Assembly: GCA_029003555.1 (NCBI GenBank)
Contig: JAQYCE010000025.1
Location: 1-39,008, forward strand
Reading direction: 5' to 3'
Length of the DNA stretch: 39,008 nt
Source: Bacillota bacterium
Lineage (GTDB): Bacteria > Bacillota > Clostridia > Tissierellales > Peptoniphilaceae
The first letter of the stretch is position 1. Every line of letters starts with the position of its first letter. This document shows, piece by piece, positions 7,237 to 14,540 of the stretch. The notes beneath the pieces were generated by a model, which worked only from the letters and a program-made list of their open reading frames with translations, did not search any database and was not told the origin of the DNA. Made by a program: the position numbers and the translations under genes.

Positions 7237-8631
7237 ATGACATTGAAGAAGAAAAAAGTATTCGAGGTGATCTCCGACCGGGAGAGGGAGTCACTGGAAG
7301 ACTATTCTCGGGACTATATGGAATTTCTTTCCACGGCCAAGACCGAGCGGATGGCTGTGGACATCATCGTCAAGGAGGCAGAGGAGGCCGGTTTCCGTGA
7401 ACTCACCGAGGCCATGGAGGAAGGGATTGAGCCGGGGGATAAGGTCTACCGGGTCAACAAAAATAAGATGGTGGTCCTCTTTGTCGTGGGTCAGGACCTG
7501 ACCCGGGGCATGGATATCGTGGGCTCCCATATCGATGTGCCCCGCTTGGACCTCAAGCCCCTACCCCTGGCGGAAGATGGACAGGCCAACATGGCCTACC
7601 TGAAAACCCACTATTACGGCGGGGTCAAGAAGTACCACTGGACCAACCTCCCCCTGGCCCTCCATGGTGTGGTTTTCACCAAGGATGGGAAAAAGGTAGA
7701 CCTCCACATCGGCGAGAAAGCGGATGATCCGGTCTTCTACATCAATGACCTCCTCATCCACCTCTCCCGGAAGCAGCTGGAGAAAAAGGCGGATACCGTC
7801 ATTGAAGGTGAGCAGCTCCAGGTGGTTATCGGGTCGGACTCCTCCGGCCAGGACGATAAGGTGGATGAGCCCATCAAGGCCAACATCCTGGCCTATTTGA
7901 AAAAAGAGTATGGGATTGAAGAAGACGACTTCCAGTGCGCGGAAATCGAGGTCGTCCCTGCCGGTCCGGCCCGGGAAGTGGGATTCGACCGGTCCCTCAT
8001 CGCCGGCCATGGCCACGATGACCGGATCTGCTCCTATGCCAACCTCCGCGGCCTTTTGGACCGGAAGGAAGGAGTGCCTGACCGGACCAAGGTCGCCCTC
8101 TTCGTGGATAAGGAAGAAATCGGATCGGTCGGATCCACCGGCATGACCTCCAACTTCTTTGAATATGCGGTTGCCGACATCCTCTCCACCATGAAGGAGG
8201 TCTACTCGGAACTGGACCTCAAGCGTGCCATGGGCCGGTCCCGGGTTCTTTCTGCCGACGTCACTGCTGCCTACGACCCCCAATTCCCTGAGGTCTTTGA
8301 TCACTCCAACTCCGCCCTTTTGGGCTGCGGGATCACCATCTCCAAGTACACCGGATCCGGTGGAAAAGGCGGGTCCAACGACGCCAATGCCGAATACCTG
8401 GCGGAGATCCGCAAGATCTTCGATGAAGATGGCGTCATCTGGCAGACCGGGGAACTCGGCAAGGTGGATGCCGGCGGCGGCGGGACCATCGCCTACATTC
8501 TGGCCAAATACAATATGGATGTGGTCGATTGCGGAACCGGCATGCTCTCCATGCACGCCCCCATTGAACTCGCCTCCAAAGCCGATGCCTATGAGACTTA
8601 CCGGGCCTACCGGGCCTTCTTCAACGCCTAG
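7237..8631 (+). CDS. M18 family metalloaminopeptidase
   Basis: A 464-residue zinc aminopeptidase of the M18 (aspartyl aminopeptidase / yeast aminopeptidase I) family. Metal-binding and catalytic signatures are in place: SHIDVPRLDLK near residue 91 (His ligand and Asp), KKYHWTNLPLALHG, GHGHDDRICSYANL, DKEEIGSVGSTGM (catalytic Glu pair) and the C-terminal SMHAPIELAS His ligand. M18 enzymes are cytosolic, dodecameric, and release N-terminal acidic or neutral residues from peptides, which suits a peptide-fermenting anaerobe. ATG 7237 follows GAAGGAGG by a short spacer. It is a single-gene unit between its own promoter and the 8668 terminator, divergent from the DUF1858 gene and sharing the FNR-type site region. 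Confidence 0.9.
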   Translation: MTLKKKKVFEVISDRERESLEDYSRDYMEFLSTAKTERMAVDIIVKEAEEAGFRELTEAMEEGIEPGDKVYRVNKNKMVVLFVVGQDLTRGMDIVGSHIDVPRLDLKPLPLAEDGQANMAYLKTHYYGGVKKYHWTNLPLALHGVVFTKDGKKVDLHIGEKADDPVFYINDLLIHLSRKQLEKKADTVIEGEQLQVVIGSDSSGQDDKVDEPIKANILAYLKKEYGIEEDDFQCAEIEVVPAGPAREVGFDRSLIAGHGHDDRICSYANLRGLLDRKEGVPDRTKVALFVDKEEIGSVGSTGMTSNFFEYAVADILSTMKEVYSELDLKRAMGRSRVLSADVTAAYDPQFPEVFDHSNSALLGCGITISKYTGSGGKGGSNDANAEYLAEIRKIFDEDGVIWQTGELGKVDAGGGGTIAYILAKYNMDVVDCGTGMLSMHAPIELASKADAYETYRAYRAFFNA

Positions 8632-8667
8632 TTGGACCGACTCGTAGGAACAATTTGAAACGATAGG

Positions 8668-8713
8668 AAGAGCCTGTCCGGGAAAATTTGATTTCCCGGG
8701 CAGGCTCTTTTTG
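8668..8713 (+). terminator. Terminator of the M18 aminopeptidase gene
   Basis: An 18-bp stem (8668-8685 with 8693-8710, one G-U pair) is followed by T's to 8712. Confidence 0.92.
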
Positions 8714-8727
8714 GGCCGGGAATGGGC

Positions 8728-8757
8728 TTGCAACGGGGCCCTTTTGTGTGCTATAAT
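8728..8757 (+). promoter_or_regulatory. Strong veg promoter
   Basis: TTGCAA (8728-8733), an 18-base spacer and a consensus TATAAT (8752-8757) with an extended TGC before it. It gives a leader of roughly 85 bases containing a small TCGC-TTA-GCGA hairpin. A strong promoter is also characteristic of B. subtilis veg. Confidence 0.85.
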
Positions 8758-8849
8758 ATTTTATCATGTTCCTTTATATTGGGATAAGTCTAGTCTTTTT
8801 TTTCATACGAAGCCATCTCGCTTAGCGAAGTGCGGAAAGTTGGTGTGCC

Positions 8850-9089
8850 TTGATCGAGAATAAAACGATGAATTCCATCAAAAAAGAAGTGGAAGAGGCC
8901 TTGGGGAGAAATGTTGTCGTCAAGGCGGATAAGGGTCGCAAGCGGATTGTGACCAAAGAGGGAGTCCTGGAAGGGGCTTTTGAAGATGTGTTTACGGTCC
9001 GGGTGACGAATAATTTCGATGTGGAATCGACGGTGTCCTATACCTACACCGATGTCTTGACCGGAACCGTGAAAATGACGATCTACTAG
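8850..9089 (+). CDS. veg: Veg family protein
   Basis: A small basic protein of 79 residues matching the Veg family: SIKKEVEEALGRNVVVKADKG near the N-terminus, then RKRIVTKEGVLEG, VFTVRV and the typical C-terminal VSYTYTDVLTGTVKMTIY. In B. subtilis Veg promotes biofilm formation by acting on the SinR pathway; its biochemical role is unsettled. The TTG at 8850 is taken as start because an in-frame stop (8823) lies shortly upstream; the in-frame ATG at 8868 (73 residues) is an alternative and neither has a strong ribosome-binding site. The veg-ispE order is the same as in Bacillus, supporting both calls. Confidence 0.88.
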   Translation: MIENKTMNSIKKEVEEALGRNVVVKADKGRKRIVTKEGVLEGAFEDVFTVRVTNNFDVESTVSYTYTDVLTGTVKMTIY

Positions 9090-9100
9090 ATCAGAAGTCC

Positions 9101-9130
9101 AGGGAAGGTGACCACCTTCCCTATTTTTTT
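9101..9130 (+). terminator. Terminator/attenuator between veg and ispE
   Basis: AGGGAAGGT (9101-9109) and ACCTTCCCT (9114-9122) form a 9-bp stem with a 4-base loop, followed by ATTTTTTT. It sits inside the veg-ispE gap, so ispE is likely expressed by partial read-through. Confidence 0.85.
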
Positions 9131-9154
9131 GGGGGAAAAGGATGGGAGTTGGCC

Positions 9155-9988
9155 ATGGAAGTGGAAATGCGGGCGAATGCAAAGATTAATTTGGCACTGG
9201 ATGTTCTGGATGACCGGGAGGACGGGTTCCATGAGGTGGATATGATCCTTCAGGAGATCGACCTGGGGGACAATCTGACCATTGAAGAGGGGCGGGGAGG
9301 ATTCGTTCTCACCTGCGATAATCCCCACCTGGCTCTGGACCGGAACAACCTGATTTTCAAGGCCTGGGAGGCCATGAAGGACCGGGTGGAGGAGAATGCC
9401 GTGGTCATTGAGCTGGAAAAGCGGATCCCCATCCAGGCCGGCCTGGGGGGCGGGTCTTCGGATGCGGCGGCCACCCTCAAGGGGCTGAATAAGCTCTGGG
9501 ACCTGGACCTCAGCGATGAGGAGCTGGAAGAGATTGGGGCCGGCCTGGGGTCGGATGTCCCCTTCTTTATCCGGGGCGGGACCCAGCGGGGACAGGGGAG
9601 GGGAGAAATCCTAACCCCCTTGAGGAATTGGTATGGCCACCGGGTCCTCCTGGTCAATCCCGGAGAAGGCTTGTCCACGGCCTTTGTCTATGGCCAGGTG
9701 GAAAATTATGGGAAGATTCGGGTGGCGGAGCTGGCTCATGCCATCGATAGCAATACGGCCCAGCTGACGGACCTCATGCAGAACCAGCTGGAAACGGTTA
9801 CCCTGGCCCTCCAGCCCAAGCTCCGGCAAATCAAAAAAGAACTCAAAGATTTGGGGGCCCAGACGGCCATGGTGTCGGGGTCCGGCCCTACGGTTTTTGG
9901 AATTTTTGAAGACTCGGGCAGCCTGGAAAAAGCCCGACGGATCATGGAGTCGGCTTACCCCTTTGTTTTTTCGGCCACCACCCTATAA
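9155..9988 (+). CDS. ispE: 4-diphosphocytidyl-2-C-methyl-D-erythritol kinase
   Basis: A 277-residue GHMP kinase that phosphorylates CDP-methylerythritol in the MEP route to isopentenyl diphosphate. Visible signatures are ANAKINLALDV near the N-terminus (substrate Lys/Asn), the ATP-binding IPIQAGLGGGSSDAAA, GSDVPFF with the catalytic Asp, and MVSGSGPTVFGIF. The length is normal. ATG 9155 is preferred because GGGAG lies six bases before it; a TTG at 9149 would add two residues. The gene follows veg across a terminator-like hairpin and no separate promoter is obvious. Its presence says this organism uses the MEP rather than the mevalonate pathway. Confidence 0.95.
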   Translation: MEVEMRANAKINLALDVLDDREDGFHEVDMILQEIDLGDNLTIEEGRGGFVLTCDNPHLALDRNNLIFKAWEAMKDRVEENAVVIELEKRIPIQAGLGGGSSDAAATLKGLNKLWDLDLSDEELEEIGAGLGSDVPFFIRGGTQRGQGRGEILTPLRNWYGHRVLLVNPGEGLSTAFVYGQVENYGKIRVAELAHAIDSNTAQLTDLMQNQLETVTLALQPKLRQIKKELKDLGAQTAMVSGSGPTVFGIFEDSGSLEKARRIMESAYPFVFSATTL

Positions 9989-9992
9989 ATTT

Positions 9993-10001
9993 TGTGGATA
10001 A
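9993..10001 (-). promoter_or_regulatory. Single DnaA-box match
   Basis: TGTGGATAA is the exact complement of the DnaA box TTATCCACA. No second exact box was noticed near it, so this is not an origin; chance is possible. Confidence 0.3.
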
Positions 10002-10049
10002 AATGGTGGAAAAAAGGCAACATATGGGGGATAAAGCCGATTCCTGACC

Positions 10050-10078
10050 TTGAAAGCACAAGCTTCCTCATGTATAAT
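10050..10078 (+). promoter_or_regulatory. Promoter of the SH3/VanY-like gene
   Basis: TTGAAA (10050-10055), a 17-base spacer and TATAAT (10073-10078), close to sigma-A consensus. The mRNA would begin near 10085 and form an AGGAG/CTCCT hairpin (10091-10104) at its 5' end. Confidence 0.85.
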
Positions 10079-10163
10079 CAATCTATAGATAGGAGTGATC
10101 TCCTCCTCTGAAAATGATTTTTTTCATCCGAATTTTCGGATTTACGATATTAAGGATCCCAGT

Positions 10164-11216
10164 ATGGCCAAAAAAACAATTTCCAACAATTCATTCGACC
10201 GTCGGGCAAAGAGATATGAGCGGAGGAGACTCCGCCGTAAGCGCAACCAACGCCGGAACATTTTAGCCCTTGCGTTGGCTGCCGGCCTTATCTTCTTTTC
10301 CGGACGGTTTATTATTTCCCACCTATCCAACAATTCTTCGGCCCAGTCCTCCCTACCCGAGTCCCAAATCACCATTGTTCAAGGTGCGGACGACCCGGCT
10401 AAGGAAGAGAAGGGGGTCGGCAAGGACCGGGAGATCAAGTACATGACCTCCAAGGAAGCCCAGTCCAAGCGCCTCCTTCCCCGGACGGAGAAGAAACAGG
10501 CGGATAGCTACCAGAGCCAACTTGACACCTTCCTGGTCACCAACCAGGACGTGATTTTGTATAACCGGGATTCCATCAAATCCACAGAAGTCGCTGCCCT
10601 GCCCAAGAACACCGTGGTGGAGACCTATGGCCACCAGGACGGCTGGACCAAGGTGACCTCTGTGGGACGGGAAGGCTACATCCGAGATGAGTATTTGGAT
10701 GTCATCTCCGATGCCTCCCAGTTTGTGGTGGTCGATGGTCACCTGATTGTCAATGCCTCCTACGGCATATCCACCGATTACGAAACCGTCTTCCATGAGG
10801 ATGCGGCGGCGGCCCTCCGGGTCATGACCGAAGCCATGGAGAGGGACGGGGTCAAGGTGGAAGTAGCAACGACCTACCGGTCGGCTGCTGATGAGGCCAA
10901 GGAATTGGTCCTGGAAGGCAACCCGGCCCATGCGCCCCAACCCGGACATGCCGTCTTCCAGACGGGCCTGGGCGTCAAGTTCTATGTCGAGGGGACAGAC
11001 CCCCGAATGGACAATGCCTTTGAAAAAACGGCAGCCTTCAAGTGGCTCAAGGACCATGCCTATGAATATGGCTACGTCCTCCGCTATCCCCAAGGCTCGG
11101 AGACCATCACCGGCTACCGCGCCGACCCGACCATCTTCGTCTACGTCGGCATTGAAGATGCCTCCATTATTTCCAACGAAGGCCTCACCCTCGAGGTTTT
11201 CTATGGTGTCCAATAG
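10164..11216 (+). CDS. Membrane-anchored SH3 plus VanY-fold (M15B) protein lacking the zinc ligands
   Basis: A 350-residue protein with a very basic cytoplasmic head (12-31), one membrane segment (33-52), a linker, an SH3b domain (about 121-181, ending VGREGYIRDEYLDV) and a VanY/M15B D,D-carboxypeptidase-like domain (187-350). The fold is clear from TTYRSAADE, PGHAVFQTGL, EYGYVLRYPQG and ETITGY. But the family motif SxHxxGxAxD reads AVFQTGLGVK, so the zinc His is Phe265 and the zinc Asp is Lys272. The EPWHYRYVG motif reads DPTIFVYVG, so the third ligand is Ile324 and the catalytic Glu is Asp321. It is therefore expected to be a non-catalytic peptidoglycan-binding or regulatory protein. ATG 10164 has AAGGA at good spacing; a GTG at 10095 is an alternative. 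It has its own strong promoter. Confidence 0.82.
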   Translation: MAKKTISNNSFDRRAKRYERRRLRRKRNQRRNILALALAAGLIFFSGRFIISHLSNNSSAQSSLPESQITIVQGADDPAKEEKGVGKDREIKYMTSKEAQSKRLLPRTEKKQADSYQSQLDTFLVTNQDVILYNRDSIKSTEVAALPKNTVVETYGHQDGWTKVTSVGREGYIRDEYLDVISDASQFVVVDGHLIVNASYGISTDYETVFHEDAAAALRVMTEAMERDGVKVEVATTYRSAADEAKELVLEGNPAHAPQPGHAVFQTGLGVKFYVEGTDPRMDNAFEKTAAFKWLKDHAYEYGYVLRYPQGSETITGYRADPTIFVYVGIEDASIISNEGLTLEVFYGVQ

Positions 11217-11247
11217 GATGCCGGGAAAGTAAATAATTATCGTCATC

Positions 11248-11273
11248 ATAGGTGTCGGGCAACCGACACCTAT
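11248..11273 (+). repeat. 11-bp hairpin with GCAA tetraloop, without T-run
   Basis: ATAGGTGTCGG (11248-11258) and CCGACACCTAT (11263-11273) pair perfectly around a GNRA loop. It may be the 3' end of the SH3/VanY-like mRNA or part of the galE leader; a second stem lies at 11315-11334. Confidence 0.55.
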
Positions 11274-11366
11274 CGATTGGTTAGGACAAGGTAAACACAT
11301 TTTTTCTTCGGGCGGCCTTACCGACTCGTGAGGCGGTCAATGCTTACAAAGCTAGAAAGGGCAATG

Positions 11367-12368
11367 ATGAAGGTATTAGTAACAGGAGGCCTGGGCTATA
11401 TCGGCTCCCACACTTGCGTGGAACTCCTCCACAATGACCACGACCTGGTGGTCGTCGACAACCTCTATAACGCCAAGGAAGAAGTCAAAGGAAAGATCGA
11501 AAAGCTGGGCCAAAAGGCCATTGAATTTTATAAGGTGGACTGTCAGGATGAGGAGGCCATGGACCGGATTTTCCGGGACCATGACTTCGACTGCGTCATG
11601 CACTTTACCGGCCTGAAGGCCGTTGGGGAATCGGTCAAGAAGCCCCTGGCTTACTATGAGGTCAACCTCAACGCCAGCTTGGTGGTCCTCAAGATGATGG
11701 AAAAATACGGGGTCAAGACCATGATCTTCTCTTCGTCGGCTACGGTCTATTCGCCCAAGAATGAGAGCCCCATGGTCGAGGGGATGCCGGAAGAGGCGAC
11801 CAACCCCTATGGCCAGACCAAGCGGATGATCGAGCAGATGATCCGGGACCTCTGCGTAGCCGACCCGGACTTCACCGGGATCCTCCTTCGCTACTTCAAC
11901 CCCATCGGAGCTCATGAATCCGGCCTGATCGGGGAATCTCCGGTGGGGATCCCCAACAACTTGATGCCCTATATCTGTCAGGTGGCGGACGGCCGTTTGG
12001 ACTACCTCCACGTCTTCGGGGACGACTACGATACTGTGGACGGAACCGGGGTCCGGGACTACATCCATGTGGTGGACCTGGCCCGGGGCCATGTTGCCGC
12101 CCTGGAAAACACGGTGGGAAAGAAGGGGGTCCTGACCTACAACCTGGGAACCGGTAAGGGGACCTCCGTTTTGGAGCTGGTCCATGCCTTCGAGAAGGCC
12201 AACGACCTCAAGATCTCCTATGAGATCGAGGGCCGCAGGGCAGGCGATGTGGCCACGACCTATGCGGACTCCTCCAAGGCCCAAAAGGAACTGGACTGGA
12301 AGCCGGTCCACTCCATCGAAGAAGCCTGCAAGTCCTCCTGGGAATTCCAAAAGCAGTCCCGGGACTAA
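11367..12368 (+). CDS. galE: UDP-glucose 4-epimerase
   Basis: A 333-residue cytosolic short-chain dehydrogenase-type epimerase interconverting UDP-glucose and UDP-galactose with bound NAD. It shows the Rossmann GGLGYIGS at residues 7-14, the catalytic SSSATVYS Ser/Thr region, the YGQTK Tyr/Lys pair, RYFNPIGAH and a GTGVRDYIHVVDLA segment, all at family positions and at normal length. ATG 11367 is chosen because AAAGG is six bases upstream; the ATG directly before it (11364) and a GTG at 11328 are less well placed. The leader holds two hairpins (11248-11273 and 11315-11334). It converges on murJ over a two-hairpin terminator, and likely supplies galactosyl units for surface polymers. Confidence 0.93.
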   Translation: MKVLVTGGLGYIGSHTCVELLHNDHDLVVVDNLYNAKEEVKGKIEKLGQKAIEFYKVDCQDEEAMDRIFRDHDFDCVMHFTGLKAVGESVKKPLAYYEVNLNASLVVLKMMEKYGVKTMIFSSSATVYSPKNESPMVEGMPEEATNPYGQTKRMIEQMIRDLCVADPDFTGILLRYFNPIGAHESGLIGESPVGIPNNLMPYICQVADGRLDYLHVFGDDYDTVDGTGVRDYIHVVDLARGHVAALENTVGKKGVLTYNLGTGKGTSVLELVHAFEKANDLKISYEIEGRRAGDVATTYADSSKAQKELDWKPVHSIEEACKSSWEFQKQSRD

Positions 12369-12378
12369 AAAAAAGAAT

Positions 12379-12397
12379 CCCCCTCCGAGGGAGGGGG
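12379..12397 (-). terminator. Terminator of murJ (minus strand)
   Basis: An 8-bp C/G-rich stem (12379-12386 with 12390-12397). On the minus strand it is followed by ATTC and eight T's (plus-strand A's 12367-12374, which overlap the galE stop). Confidence 0.75.
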
Positions 12398-12401
12398 CTG
12401 G

Positions 12402-12439
12402 AGAGGCCGGCCGGGTTTTCCCGGTCGACCTCTTTTTTT
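12402..12439 (+). terminator. Terminator of galE (plus strand)
   Basis: A 14-bp stem (12402-12415 with 12420-12433, with G-U pairs) closed by TTTT and followed by T's to 12439. Confidence 0.85.
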
Positions 12440-12447
12440 ATCAGGAA

Positions 12448-13983
12448 TTACTTATCGGGGAAGCGGGCTTCCAGGCGCTCGATAGCCCGGAGGGCCAGGT
12501 GTTGGGCTTCCGGGATCCGGAGGGCGATAACGGCGACCAGGTAGGTCAGGATGGCGATCAGGAGGGCCAGGAAGAAGCGGAGGTTATCCGAGGCCAGGGG
12601 GAGAAAATGGTAAACCGACCAGGAGGCCAGGCCCATGACCAGGGTGGCCAGGAGGATCTTGACCAGGGACTTTCTCATCCTGCTCAGACCCAGGGGACCG
12701 ATCTTCTTTCGAAGGAGGGTCATGAGGAGGAGGGAACCCGCGATAGCCCCGATGGTGGTGGAGGCGGCCAGACCGCTCAGGCCGAAGAAGTAGGAGAGGA
12801 CAAAGTTGAGGACGATGTCCACGCTCACTTGGATAGCTCCGGCGATCAGGGGGGTCCGGGTGTCCTTGAGGGAGTAGAAGGCCCGGGTGTAGACCTGGGA
12901 GAAAAGGATGAAGAGGAGGGAGGGGGCATACCAGAAGAGGATGGTGGAAACCATGGTCGTGGATTCCGGGGTGAAGGCCCCCCGCTCAAAGAAGATCCGG
13001 GTGATGGGGGTGGCGAAAAGCATGAGGCCCACTACCGAGGGGATGACCAGGAGGGCACCGGAGGAGACGGCCCGCTGGGTCAGGCGCTTGAAACGGGGTC
13101 GCATGGCCCGGTTCTGGCCCAGGCGGGACATTCGGGGGTAGGAGGCAGTGACGATGGAGACCACCACGATCCCCTGGACAAAGTCGATGAGCTTGGCGGC
13201 ATAGTCCATGGCGGAGACCCCGCCTTCGGAGACGATGGCGGAGGCGATGGACTTGTCGATGATGACCGAGAGGTCGTTGACCAGGATGGAGAAGATGGCC
13301 GGGAGGGCGATCAGAAGGGCTTCCCGAATGAAGGGGTCTTTGGGGTTGAGGACCCAGGCGTGGCGGTAGCCGGTCTTCCGCATGGCTCGGGGGAAGAAGA
13401 GGTATTGGAGGCCCTTGGCGGCCACAGCACCCACGGCCAGGAGGACCATGGATCCCTGCTTGGCGGCGACGAAGGCGAAGGCCACCAGGATGATGTTCAT
13501 AAGGATCCCGGTGGTGGCCGGAGTGGCGAAGTTGTCATAGATGTTCAGGTAGGAGATGGGGGCGGCGTTGATGGCGGAAAAGAGGATGCCGACCACGACA
13601 ATCCGGAGGAACTCGGCCGTCTTGGCGATGTTTTCCGGGGAGAAGCCGGGGGCAATGATCCGGGCCAGGGGGTAGGCAAAAACCCAGGTCAAAAGGATGA
13701 CCAGGCCGGCCAGGAGGACCAGGGTGTTGGTCAGGTTGGCGGTGAAGTGGTCAGCGGCCTTCCGGTCCTTCTTGGACAGGACGTTGTTATACATGGGGAT
13801 GAAGGTGGTTTGGGTAGAGACAAAGAGGTAGGAAAAGAGGATGGCGGTCAAGGAGTTGGTGATGACGTAAATATCCTTGATGATGGAAGTCCCGAAAACC
13901 GCGCCAAAAAAAACCTCCCGGAATAGGCCGGTGAATTTGGAGATGATGGTGATGACCATCAATTGGAATGCTATGGAACCCAT
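12448..13983 (-). CDS. murJ: Lipid II flippase MurJ (MviN family)
   Basis: A 511-residue polytopic membrane protein of the MOP exporter superfamily with about fourteen predicted membrane segments. MviN/MurJ hallmarks are the N-terminal ISKFTGLFREVFFGAVFG, the LAPGF-like IIAPGFSPE after TM3, and IFFERGAFTPEST. Charged residues placed inside the membrane bundle (Arg in GLFRE, Asp/Lys around DLSVIIDKSIAS) fit the lipid II-binding cavity. It moves lipid-linked cell-wall precursor across the membrane. The start ATG at 13983 follows AGGAGG. It is transcribed alone, divergent from the tsa operon and convergent with galE. Assignment to the flippase rather than another MOP transporter is well supported by these motifs. 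Confidence 0.9.
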   Translation of the reverse strand: MGSIAFQLMVITIISKFTGLFREVFFGAVFGTSIIKDIYVITNSLTAILFSYLFVSTQTTFIPMYNNVLSKKDRKAADHFTANLTNTLVLLAGLVILLTWVFAYPLARIIAPGFSPENIAKTAEFLRIVVVGILFSAINAAPISYLNIYDNFATPATTGILMNIILVAFAFVAAKQGSMVLLAVGAVAAKGLQYLFFPRAMRKTGYRHAWVLNPKDPFIREALLIALPAIFSILVNDLSVIIDKSIASAIVSEGGVSAMDYAAKLIDFVQGIVVVSIVTASYPRMSRLGQNRAMRPRFKRLTQRAVSSGALLVIPSVVGLMLFATPITRIFFERGAFTPESTTMVSTILFWYAPSLLFILFSQVYTRAFYSLKDTRTPLIAGAIQVSVDIVLNFVLSYFFGLSGLAASTTIGAIAGSLLLMTLLRKKIGPLGLSRMRKSLVKILLATLVMGLASWSVYHFLPLASDNLRFFLALLIAILTYLVAVIALRIPEAQHLALRAIERLEARFPDK

Positions 13984-14055
13984 AAATCCTCCTTTTCTGA
14001 TTCATTGAGTGTATCACAAGTTGAAGGCTTTCGGAACAAGTCTTGCCCGGTCGGT

Positions 14056-14061
14056 TATAAT
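14056..14061 (+). promoter_or_regulatory. -10 element of the tsa operon
   Basis: A consensus TATAAT 54 bases before the tsaE ATG. No clear -35 hexamer is visible. It lies in the murJ/tsaE divergent gap. Confidence 0.5.
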
Positions 14062-14114
14062 AGAGGGTGGGTTTTCCTTTTTTTATGAAAGGAGGACCAT
14101 CCTGTATTTCTTAA

Positions 14115-14540
14115 ATGAGGAAGCGAGTGGCTATGCATATTGAAAATAAAGAACAAATGAAGGCCTGGACCCTGGCCTTCCTGGAGGGCCTGGAGCCGGG
14201 TGCCGTGGTGGCCCTGGATGGGGACCTGGGTGCCGGGAAGACCCAGATGGTCCGGTGGATTGCCCGGGCCCTGGGGGTGGAGGGCCGGATCACTTCCCCC
14301 ACCTTTGACCTCATCCACGCCTATGAGACCGACCGGGGCCCCCTCTACCACATGGACCTCTACCGGCTGGAGATGCCCGAGGAGATCGAGGACCTCAACT
14401 ATGAGGAGGCCTTTTATTCGGACCATGGGCTGGCCTTTGTGGAATGGCCCGACCGGGCCGGGGACTACCTTCCCCCCCATACCATTTGGCTTTCCATTAC
14501 CAAAGGGGAGGGAGAAGAAAGGGAGGTGGACATCCGATGA
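14115..14540 (+). CDS. tsaE: tRNA t6A biosynthesis ATPase TsaE
   Basis: A 141-residue P-loop ATPase that works with TsaB and TsaD to put threonylcarbamoyl on A37 of ANN-decoding tRNAs. It has the Walker A motif GDLGAGKTQ near residue 36, the switch region SPTFDLIHAY, LYHMDLYRLE and VEWPDRAGDYLP. The start is uncertain: ATG 14115 is used here, GTG 14127 has the best-spaced GAGG, and ATG 14133 is also in frame; the differences affect only the first six residues. It opens a nine-gene run reaching 22941. Its TGA overlaps the ATG of tsaB (ATGA). Confidence 0.93.
   Translation: MRKRVAMHIENKEQMKAWTLAFLEGLEPGAVVALDGDLGAGKTQMVRWIARALGVEGRITSPTFDLIHAYETDRGPLYHMDLYRLEMPEEIEDLNYEEAFYSDHGLAFVEWPDRAGDYLPPHTIWLSITKGEGEEREVDIR

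Noticed and set aside
10164-11216. Reading the VanY-like gene as an active D-Ala-D-Ala carboxypeptidase
   Set aside because: All three zinc ligands and the catalytic Glu are substituted.
12184-13926. A 580-codon Gly/Asp-rich open frame opposite murJ
   Set aside because: It is the antisense shadow of murJ, with no ribosome-binding site and composition typical of such shadows.
14085-14114. A 9-codon leader-like frame whose TAA abuts the tsaE ATG
   Set aside because: Its ATG has no ribosome-binding site (only T's precede it) and the peptide shows no regulatory codon pattern.
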